Part shown: piece by piece, positions 56,241-64,000 of the stretch
Position numbering within the stretch: the stretch's first letter is position 1
How the letters are laid out: every line of letters begins with the position of its first letter
NCBI GenBank assembly: GCA_030220185.1
Contig: JASPKZ010009723.1
Span: 45,615-109,614, forward strand
Source of the DNA: Diploptera punctata
Lineage: Eukaryota; Arthropoda; Insecta; Blattodea; Blaberidae
DNA length: 64,000 bases
Direction of reading: 5' to 3'
Program-made: the position numbers and the translations under genes
The notes under the pieces: model-generated
The model's input: the letters and a program-made list of their open reading frames with translations, nothing else
Told to the model about the DNA's origin: nothing
Databases searched by the model: none

Positions 56241-56514
56241 ATGTTGAATTTCACTATTTTTAATAAATGAGCATTAACATGTGCTGTAAATAAACTATTC
56301 AACTATCGATACAACAGGACACCTCTAAATACATTCACAATTAATATATTCCTATGGGATGTTTAGGTTATTAGAACTATTTCAATATATAATACAAATA
56401 AAGAATATATTTTATTCAGAAATAAATAATCAAGTTTTCGTGTTCGGGTGTAGTTCAGTTACCGAATTTAAAACAAATAGAAAATATACATTAAAATTTT
56501 CCTGCAACAAGTTT

Positions 56515-56745
56515 CTATGGCTCTCTTTCATTCCCCATTCATAACACATGTCCTGACCAGTCTACGAGACTTAAATCATCTTATTACTCGTACATCTGGT
56601 TTCCCATAAAACTCATGTAGCTTACTCTTATGTAGTCTTCTCCCTTATCCTATCTGTTCATCTCTCTTTGGTTCAAAAATTTTCCTAACAAATTTATTCT
56701 CAAATTATTGTAATTTTTACTCATCCCTTAAAGTAAATTATTTAT
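56515..56745 (-). mobile_element. LINE-alpha fragment
   Basis: CTCTTTCATTCCCCATTCATA, then CTCATGTAGCTTACTCTTATG and TCATCTCTCTTTGGTTCAAA are internal alpha words in minus orientation. The 3' terminal part is absent on the left. Confidence 0.78.
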
Positions 56746-56854
56746 AAAAATAATATTAAGATTAACAAATATTTTCATTTGTTTTAAGCATTGTATAATC
56801 GTCAAATTAATTTTATATTTCTCATTAACTTACTTTGTTTTTATGTACATTAGA

Positions 56855-57500
56855 CACGGACAGTCGAAACAATTTAATTTACCTTTCTTGTATACATTTT
56901 ATTATTAGTTTTAGTCTCAATCTTAATTACCTTTAACATTATTGTTTTATAGATCATAATCAAATAGATATTATCTTATTGATCAAATCATCATTTAGTA
57001 TTTAATATTATAGTTAATTTGTGATTGATATATTGTGGGGTGTAAGAGGTAGTGATGTGCATTCCATAACCTCTCCTACCTAATTCTCAACCTCACCTGC
57101 ACGTGGTACACCCTGCTTTTAACTAACGAGGTAACGAGGACCGAGTCACGGCGGTATAACCGTTCCATCAAATATGGAGGAAATTCCATATTTTGAACGC
57201 CTGACTAGAGAGGATATAAGGTAGCAGCACTACCAACAGTCTTGCTCTGTGGATGGCTGGTAACCAACCCAGGGGACTTCCTACTACTCGAAGAAACTTA
57301 AGCAAGACGACAAAACAAGAAATAGGTTAATGCAAGACCATCTTCGCTAGGTTTATCGTACAGGCCACATGACCTGAAACGAACTTGTTCATGATGATGA
57401 TGATATATTGTGATGTAATATACATTTGTACTGGTAAGTGGAAGAGAAGGCCACATGGCTTTAATAATTCCACCAGGCTAAATAAGTAGTTAATAAAGTA
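56855..57500 (+). mobile_element. LINE-beta subfamily 3' end split by an insertion
   Basis: Blocks 56855-57037 and 57413-57500 match the minus-strand copy at 21600-21995. The end reads TGGTAAGTGGAAGAGAAGGC and CCACCAGGCTAAATAAGTAG. Between them lies a 363-bp insert with a 12-bp target duplication. Confidence 0.8.
57038..57400 (+). mobile_element. Insert with (GAT)n tail, family unknown
   Basis: Flanked by TGATATATTGTG at 57026-57037 and 57401-57412. It starts GGGTGTAAGAGGTAGTGATG and ends GTTCATGATGATGA. It is G+C-richer than the host element and has no long frame or clear RNA polymerase III boxes. The 3' GAT tail and the duplication indicate reverse-transcription-based insertion. It may be a 5'-truncated LINE 3' region or a SINE. 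Confidence 0.82.
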
Positions 57501-57665
57501 AGAGTCCATGTTTCGCATCCATATAACTGAGAGAATAACAGTTTTTTATAATTTCAGTTTAAAGGTTTTTTAGAAATGTTGGGATGACAATACAGAATAT
57601 CATTTTTTTTCAGAATTGAGCCTATGTTTAATTATCGTGCAATTCATCCTTGTCTGTTATTGGTC
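57501..57665 (-). mobile_element. LINE-alpha 5'-ward fragment
   Basis: GTCCATGTTTCGCATCC, then AATTGAGCCTATGTTTAATT match the alpha-related text at 40800-40960 and 62400-62580. It lacks the family's 3' end. Confidence 0.7.
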
Positions 57666-57669
57666 CTGT

Positions 57670-58168
57670 TACCCGTTAAAGATAAAATATTTAAATGTAT
57701 CCCATTGTATTATAGGCCTACTTTAGAATAAAAAAGGGGACACAGCAATTTTATTTACAGAATGTGGATAGATTGTTATTCCCAAGAGATATGGAAAATG
57801 TTTGCTTCCGCATAAAAGCGAGATACAAATACGTATACAATTTTTACGCACTGTGCGCAGAATTATGCAGTTGTTAGTGAAATTTCCAGCTGATGTGACT
57901 TCACGTTGATTTCTCTCACAAATCCTGACATCTGTATCTGCACTGGTTGCATAATTAAGCCAAAGCCACCTCTCTGTCAATTATCTAGCCATCAGGTTAA
58001 CTGTCAGTCAGCCGCTTGTTGTTTCCACAGATGCAAGGTTTCATTTCATTAACAAATGGCCTAATTTGTTCACAAAATTACTAAAATATTTCATGCGAAT
58101 TAACTGTCACATACATTACACATTTTGCGTTTCGCTTTATTTACACATTCTTTTCCCAATAGTTATGC
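57670..58168. other. Unassigned DNA
   Basis: An 85-codon minus-strand frame (57723-57980) is not recognised. Confidence 0.45.
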
Positions 58169-58171
58169 GTT

Positions 58172-58385
58172 TGATCCTGGTGGAGTAGTGGTTGTCATAC
58201 TGGTCTCTCGTCCCACGTTATCGGGTTCAAATCCGATCGGAATTATCGTTTTTAGTACGTAAAATTGTGAAGATAAGTTCCTTCGGAAGAGAAATAAATC
58301 GTGTCATATCTCGTCACGTAAACTTATGACACGTAAAATAACCTCACGTCTGGAAAAGGGCCTCTGAAAAAAAAATTGGTTATTT
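58172..58385 (+). mobile_element. SINE-D-related tRNA-derived element
   Basis: Head TGGTGGAGTAGTGGTTGTCAT (box A) and TATCGGGTTCAAATCCGATCG (box B arm) are tRNA-like. The body GGAAAAGGGCCTCTGAAAAA recalls SINE-D. Divergent, perhaps a separate subfamily. Confidence 0.65.
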
Positions 58386-58451
58386 CACGACTAGAATTGT
58401 ATTCCGACGCTAACGACTCTAGCTCGAAAAAAGCTTTGCAAAGTATAATAA

Positions 58452-58995
58452 TGTTACGCGTCGTAGCGACGTTTTAATTACGCGAGCGAAGGCTAGAATA
58501 ATTTGTCTCGCATAGGTTGGAATAGATTTGCGAGTCGCCCATTCGCAGTCAAATGGCCCGCGCAAACAAGAAGTTTCTGGGCCCTCAGTCCAGATAATAC
58601 AACGGACTTCTTTCCCTTTCGGAAAAGATCGGTAGCTAGAAAATTCTATATTTGGAATTGTCCCGACCTCAGATCTAGAAAGTTCTTCGCCATCTATATA
58701 AAACGAGGCGAAGGCAGGAGGTCAGTCAGTATTGGTTTGACAGCTATAGCAGTCATTTGTGTTTTTGGCTGCGTTAGACAAAGTGTCAGAAGAGCGAGTG
58801 TACTGACCAGCAACTGTAAATTAATTGTGAGTGAGATAAGCAGTAAATCAAGATAAATTGTTAGTGAAAAGTGTATGAACTGTTGCTGATAAATTGTAGA
58901 AGTAAATAAAATGTTAAGTGAGATTTTAATCGACACCTGTGTATGATTATTAACACCCAAACAACGTGAATAAGAAACAGCGACCATCTGTGACA
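58452..58995 (+). mobile_element. Probable solo LTR of an LTR retrotransposon
   Basis: 544 bp starting TGTTACGCG and ending CTGTGACA, so the ends are short inverted repeats of the TGT...ACA type. It is flanked by ATAA at 58448-58451 and 58996-58999, a 4-bp duplication as expected for integrase-mediated insertion. Inside, TATATAAAACGAGG (about 58694-58707) fits a TATA box, a GTCAGTCAGT initiator-like site lies about 25 bp downstream, and AAATAAAATG near 58904 fits a poly(A) signal. No gag or pol is adjacent. Orientation is inferred from these signals. The 117-codon frame inside is incidental. Confidence 0.65.
58694..58735 (+). promoter_or_regulatory. Predicted LTR core promoter
   Basis: TATATAAAA is followed about 25 bp later by TCAGTCAGT, the spacing of a TATA box and an arthropod initiator. 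Supported only by motif and context within the putative LTR. Confidence 0.45.
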
Positions 58996-59135
58996 ATAAT
59001 GATAACGATAATAATAATAATAATAATAATAACGATAATGATAATGATAATGATAATAATAACAATAATAATAATAATGATGATAATAATAATAACAATA
59101 ATAATAATAATGATAATAATAATAACAATAACCTG
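58996..59135. repeat. Compound (AAT)/(GAT)/(AAC) microsatellite
   Basis: Interleaved AATAAT, GATAAT and AACAAT units adjoining the putative LTR. Confidence 0.93.
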
Positions 59136-59235
59136 CAATTTTACAGGAACGTTTCAGGGAAAGAACTATTAACATCATAGTACATTCACGAATTTAGGCC
59201 ATTTGTTGATCTGTTTTGGCGCCAATAAAATAAAT

Positions 59236-59860
59236 AACATTCACAATTCTTTTTGATCTCCTTCCTGCAGGCTTATGGCTTAACATCTGTTTGAGTATCC
59301 TGTGATCCTCCATTCGATGAACATGCTGTGTCCATCTTGATTTATAATAAAAAATGTTTTCTGTTATAATTATTTTTGGATGTCTTCAATTTTTTTATGA
59401 TCTAGTAGTGTGTATTCAGCAGACCTTCAAATATATATCATTACATCAGATCTAAATATTTGTATATCCTTCTGTTCCAACGTCTATACTTCGCTATCAT
59501 ACAAATGAGTTGGAAGACCTAGCGATTTATACACTTTTAATCTGAAATATGTTTAGACTAACTGTGGCTTGAAGACATAATTTATTAACCTTAAGATCCT
59601 TAAGAACTTTGATATTTTTTTTCATTTATATCCATTTGTTCTTCATGTGAGATATTGCTTCCTAGATAGGTAAAATTATTCACCTGCTCCAAAATTGTAT
59701 TGTCGTGTAGCTTACAGTTTTACTTCTGACAGGATCTACATCTTGAAATGTCATCACTTTTGTTTTCTCTGTTGATACGTATCTTCAATCTATATTCTTC
59801 TGTAAGTTTGTGAAGTATTTGTTTGTTTTAAGTTAGTTTTGTGGAAATTTATGTTAATAT
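59236..59860 (-). pseudogene. LINE ORF2 C-terminal half, minus strand
   Basis: Minus-strand translation across frameshifts gives NREKTKVMTFQDVDPVRSK, then NNFTYLGSNISHEEQMDIN, YKSLGLPTHLY, QKDIQIF, RWTQHVHRMEDHRILKQML and KPAGRRSKR. FTYLG marks the end of the reverse transcriptase domain, as in the other LINEs, and the HVHRM...GRRS tail corresponds to the WYGHVRR tail of LINE-gamma. Broken in at least three places. It is a distinct family from alpha and gamma. Confidence 0.78.
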
Positions 59861-60164
59861 ATGTACTACAAAAGTATTTACATTTTTATTATGTTACCTT
59901 TATGGTGCATAACATTCCGACACTGTGTGTACACACGCACACATACATAGCGACATAGTTATGTAGTGACGCTTGTTTTCAACAGCGTGCGCCCAGTTGA
60001 GTACATTAATTTGTTGCAAATTCATTAATGTACCGGTATATCCTATTTTGAAAGTGCATGAGGTTATCATTGAAAACAAGGGGAATCCAATGATATTTTA
60101 TATATTTCCGAAAACTGTTCCGAACATTGAAATATAGGCATTTAAAAATACATTTTCGAGAAAA

Positions 60165-60965
60165 ATGCACTTTTCCGCTGTCAATGAAGGATTCAACCGT
60201 CACCTGATTGCAATCTCCATTCGAAGAAAATTAAATCAACATTTTGGACATGTTTTCCTTGGCTGGATTAAAGGACATGCTGGAACTACAGGAAATGAAC
60301 GTGCAGATTTTCATGCCAAATCAGCTGCTAATTCAAGAATGGATTACTTTTACTCTTTTTGTACTCTATCATATATTAAAGAAGAATTAGGAAAAGATCT
60401 TACACAAAATTGGAATACTGAGTGGTTAAACAGTAGTAATGGTGCTTTGACAAGAATATTATTTTTCTCAACAATGTTTGACCGAATAAAGTGCATATAC
60501 ATAGAACCAAAATTTGTATTAACACAATTTATGACTGGACATGGTAGATTTGGACATTACTTGGAATGATTTAAAATAGGTATAGATACCACTATTTGCA
60601 AGAACTCCAGCCAGACTGTATCACATATATTATTTAAGTGTCCCGCATTTGATTTCAAATACAAGAATTTATTACGAAATTAGATTATTGTCAAAATAGC
60701 TTTCAACTGTCTTTGTCAAATACTTTATATACGAAATGCTGTTATAGGAAGCTGTACGACTTTATTTATTAACTTTTAAGAGATTTTGAGTTAGATTTTG
60801 GATTGTTAATTAATTATTTAATTAATTTGTTCATATTACATTACATTATTATTGATATGTAACCCTAGAAATTAAGCATACTCTAACTGAATGTAAATAA
60901 TTAAGTATTGTAACTAAATCTTAGCATACCGGAAGGTGAAATAGGGTTCGCATTATTTGAGATTC

Positions 60966-60999
<34 letters not shown>

Positions 61000-61006
61000 T
61001 ATAATA
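60165..61006 (+). pseudogene. jockey/I-like LINE: RNase H and C-terminal fragment
   Basis: An open piece of 134 codons (60165-60569) includes FLGWIKGHAGTTGNERADFH (about residues 32-51), the C-terminal part of an RNase H domain with the conserved His and Asp. FVLTQFMTGHGRFGHYLE is typical of jockey/I-type ORF2 C-termini. After a stop at 60567 the frame continues with CKNSSQTVSHILFKCPAF, a Cys/His motif common at that position. A 3' untranslated region and an (AAT)n tail at 60966-61006 follow. The stop at Glu-TGA and loss of the RT make it inactive. Confidence 0.88.
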
Positions 61007-61985
61007 ATACATTCTATGCAACCTAAAGCCAGATATGCTAAAATTATTGGTGTATATTCAACATCAAGCACGATGAAAAACAATTAAAATGGTATAATTA
61101 ATTGAAGAGTTACTGTTAGCAATTTAAAAAAATATAGTGGTTTGAAGATCCACATGTTTAGTGATTAATAACACAATAATTCTACAAGTGATGAACAAAA
61201 TTTATTTCACAATCTATCATTTCATTAATACTGTGGTACACTTCGTTCACTGTTTAATAAGATTTTAAACTATTATTTAAAATCTCACGTTATCACGTTT
61301 GAGGATCCATCGATCCTAGATATCGTCACAAATGATGGATTTCTTCCCGAAATAATACAAATTGACCATCGTCAATTAAAGAACGGACACACATCATCAA
61401 CATTTGGAATTCACAAGAAAATAATTATCTTGATATGTGATCCAAACTGGTCCAAAAACCATGTCCACGTAGCAAGCTAAACATTAAATCGAACGTACGT
61501 ACTAAGAATGTAAGATGACGCAAGCATAACATAATACAATGAACGAAGAGGTAATGCCACAATCACATCGACCCGATTACAATATAGAAATCACTGCACA
61601 CTAGAGTGACTTCAGCAAAATATACAACAAATAACAGAAAACCCATTATTAAACACAACAAATATTTTAAAATTTGAGTTCAGTTTGAATAAATTGCATG
61701 TATTAGTAACAGGTATATTAATATAAACAAGTACGCTTACTATTACGTAAATTTTTACCTCAAATTTTTAAAGAATCAAGCTTTACGAAAATAAATAAAT
61801 AAATATATATATATATACATATTTTTTATCCATTCGATCGAATAAGAAAGTTTCAGGGAAATTAAAAACAATTTCAAATTTCCTTTAATTTTGTCCGAAT
61901 TGACATGGAAAGACTCGTGTATATTTTGAAAATGATTACTTGCAGAAGCAGGTCTTAACAGTGTTCCCGAATATTATGGTATTAT
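61007..61985. other. A+T-rich unassigned DNA
   Basis: No gene is seen. A short TA run lies at 61801-61821. Confidence 0.5.
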
Positions 61986-61987
61986 GG

Positions 61988-62590
61988 TTACTTACTCACT
62001 GGCACTATCGAACCCATAGGTTCATGGCCGTGAGGACATAAGTTCTCAATACAACCCTATCCTGAGCTAATGCCTTCCAATCATTCCCTGTATAATCTAC
62101 ATCCCTCAATTCATAGTTAATGTTGTTTTCCCACCTCATTCTTGGTCTACTAACTGGGCGTTTTCCTCTGGCTTTCCTACAAGAAGCTTCCATGCACGTC
62201 TTTCATTCCCCATACGCGCAACATGTCCTGCCCAACGCAGTCTACGAGACATAATTGTTCTTATTATATCTGACTTCCTATAAAGACCATGTAGTTCATT
62301 GTTATGTAGTCTTCTCCATTCACCTGTCTGTTCATCTCTCTTTGGTCCAAAAATTGTCCTAACAACTTTATTCTCAAAAAACTCGTAATCTCATTTCCTC
62401 CCTAAAAGTAAGAGTCCATGTTTCGCACCCATATAATATAACTGGTAGAATAATAGTTTTATATATTTTCAGTTTAACATTTTTTTGAAAGGTGATGGAA
62501 TATCAAATGTCTCTGCAATGCATAATAGCACGCATTTCCAGAATTAAGCCTATGTTTAATTTCTTTGTGCAGACATTTTTTCCGAATATT
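61988..62590 (-). pseudogene. LINE-alpha, longest minus-strand copy
   Basis: The 3' terminus lies at 61993 (CTCACTGGCACTATCGAACC). Going right (5'-ward on the minus strand) it contains a 62-codon open piece (62005-62193) with KRPVSRPRMRWENNINYEL and a TGNDWKALAQDR-like block, then GHVARM-type sequence, CCTGTCTGTTCATCTC and GTCCATGTTTCGCACCC, ending in AATTAAGCCTATGTTTAATT near 62565. It defines the order of most alpha fragments in the window. Inactive through truncation and frameshifts. Confidence 0.92.
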
Positions 62591-62594
62591 ATGG

Positions 62595-63143
62595 TTAGTC
62601 AAGTTAATTCGCATTCGAGTATTAAAAGTATAGAACATGTCTTGATGATGATGAATGGTGATGAATTTAAACGTATTAAAGTAACAAATTACATTAGCAC
62701 TTCCATTATGAGTAACGTGTGAATTTTAACCACCCAGTATTCCTATTTAGATTGTGAAACTCATTGCAGGGATGTGAATTTACATTACTGTACAGTTGTC
62801 ACACGTACACAAGTGAGACCGAGCAGGTGGTTTTGGGTCACGTACTTAGGAAATCAGTCATTTGGGGAAGAGTAACTAGAGGGGCGCTTATCAAGTTTAA
62901 TGCCGTTATGAATATGTAATCTGCAGTAAGAAGCACACAAGAAGGCAGCGCGCGCACATACATACAAACAAACACCCCTTTTCCCATCCTAATCACATTT
63001 GCTAACAATCCCTCTCTTCTCCAAGAGAACAAAATTTCACATTCATGTCGAGACTTGTGTTTAAAACGCCGGCCTAGACTTTATAATTAGTTTCTTCTTG
63101 AAATCAGGTGCCCGCTTTATTCTCATTTATAAATAAATAATAT
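62595..63143. other. Unassigned DNA
   Basis: Only chance-sized frames. No repeat is identified. Confidence 0.45.
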
Positions 63144-63144
63144 T

Positions 63145-63312
63145 TTTAAGTAAAGTGACCTAACTACATGTAAGCTTTAGGAAGTCCTTGGGATAGTAGG
63201 AGATTAAGGCTCACACCTTTCTAGACCTTCCAAGGGACTTATGAGGCCTTTGTTTAGTAAGAGGTTAAACCTTCCACCTTTCTATATAATCGGTACGAGA
63301 TGCCTTCAGGTT
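63145..63312 (-). mobile_element. Two partial SINE-C 3' ends in tandem
   Basis: CCTTGGGATAGTAGGAGATTAAGG and then, about 65 bp on, AGTAAGAGGTTAAACCTTCC are both reversed forms of the SINE-C distal text (GGGAGCCTTAACCTCCTACT). Both lack the tRNA-like head. Confidence 0.6.
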
Positions 63313-63319
63313 ATCAGTC

Positions 63320-64000
63320 CTGCGCGATGGTTCCCTTTATCATAAGTAATGCCACGAGTGATTTCCAAATTATCGATAAATTCACGACTCACGAAGTGAG
63401 AAGTGAATTTATTTAGAGAATTTTGAAATCAAGAGTGGCATTTGTTAGGACTATTTAACGAATAAAATTAAGCTGTGTACTCACAAATCATTATTTAACT
63501 GTAGTTATTTTAAAATATTTATATATTTAATGTAAACGGCGATGTTTGAAAACAAATGAGAAACGATTGGTACGCTTCATTTATTTATTTTGTTCGATCA
63601 CTGCAACCAGATCATACTATTATTTATTGCCAAAAGATGGAAATGTTGTAAGAATGCACCCTAGTGGAGAAATTTATAACCTACGTTATAGGTATTAATT
63701 ACTTTCAGATATCCGATGATGTAATACGTCAATTATATTTTTCTGCGTCATTTCCTGGAAAATAATTCGTTTAAGAAAGTGCAAACAGTGGTTTATTTTT
63801 TTGCGGTATAATCAATTGTTACAAACGTTTTTACATTATATCTCGTATGCGATACGTGTTGACATTCACGCACTATATATACAGTCTGGTAGCCGTATTT
63901 CTTGGGAAGTCAGTCACTGCAAAATAATGCTATGACCTATTTTGAATGTTAAGAAGGAGGTGCTTTCTTTATTATGATAAAATTTAGTTGGTAAATTTTA
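63320..64000. other. A+T-rich unassigned DNA
   Basis: No gene or known repeat is recognised to the window's end. Confidence 0.5.

Noticed and set aside
58503..58856. 117-codon plus-strand frame
   Set aside because: It lies across the predicted LTR promoter and transcript start, and shows no known motif.
58694..59178. Minus-strand frames of up to 144 codons with Tyr, Leu or Ile runs
   Set aside because: They are three readings of the compound trinucleotide microsatellite next to the LTR.

Overview
The window looks like intergenic or intronic DNA from a large, repeat-rich arthropod genome, most likely an insect. The grounds are the high A+T content, abundant (AAT)n and (GA)n microsatellites, several tRNA-derived SINE families, many 5'-truncated non-LTR retrotransposons of types common in insects, and Tc1/mariner, pogo and Penelope-like remnants. 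A polyneopteran (cockroach, termite, grasshopper or stick insect) would fit, but the sequence alone does not settle this. I found no intact host protein-coding gene and no confident canonical tRNA or rRNA gene. Nearly every recognisable coding stretch is a decayed transposon fragment.

Local family names used below. SINE-A has a 5' part reading TGGTCTCGAGGTAGC with box B GGTTCGATTCCCGG. SINE-B starts GCGCCGTAGCCGAGCGG. SINE-C starts GGGGCACGCCGTAGCG and is 303 bp long. SINE-D starts CGCGGTGGTCTAGTGG. LINE-alpha is known only from its 3' end, whose product carries RWAGHVARMG and KRPVGRPRMRW. LINE-beta is a jockey/I-like 3' end whose transcript tail reads CTCTGCCAGAATAAATAAAG before (ATT)n. LINE-gamma carries WYGHVRR. 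LINE-delta carries a GRPSKMW motif.

Layout. 1-5 kb: SINE-A, SINE-D, microsatellites and a LINE tail. 5.1 kb: a small foldback with a tRNA-like core. 6-9 kb: SINE-D, SINE-C inserted in LINE-alpha, SINE-B. 9-12 kb: mostly unassigned A+T-rich DNA with a LINE-delta tail. 12-20 kb: LINE-beta, SINE-C, a palindrome, SINE-A, SINE-D and two nested LINE-alpha copies. 20-27 kb: LINE-alpha, -beta and -gamma remnants and, at 22981-23358, a near-perfect palindrome holding two cloverleaf-like tRNA sequences. 26.8-31.2 kb: a short mariner with long inverted ends, several minus-strand LINEs with target-site duplications, composite SINE-A copies and another palindrome. 32.6-38.5 kb: an RTE-like tail with tandem units, a pogo/Tigger remnant, a LINE-gamma copy with a 13-bp target duplication, a small palindrome and SINE-D copies. 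38.5-39.3 kb: SINE-C nested in SINE-B with an unusual 82-bp flanking duplication. 40-48.6 kb: LINE C-termini, the best reverse transcriptase fragment of the window, a full-length but broken mariner, and an internally deleted mariner sitting inside SINE-A. 50-51.4 kb: an inverted Penelope-like element interrupted by a CACTG-ended insertion. 51.6-57.7 kb: SINE-B, LINE-alpha in both orientations, a 1.45-kb purine-rich tract, SINE-D and a nested LINE-beta. 58-64 kb: a probable solo LTR, a minus-strand LINE, a jockey-like RNase H fragment and a LINE-alpha copy.

There is no pathway or operon to reconstruct. The value of the window lies in insertion history: at least eight insertions can be delimited exactly from target-site duplications, and palindromes recur. 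All family assignments are from motifs recognised by eye, with no database search.
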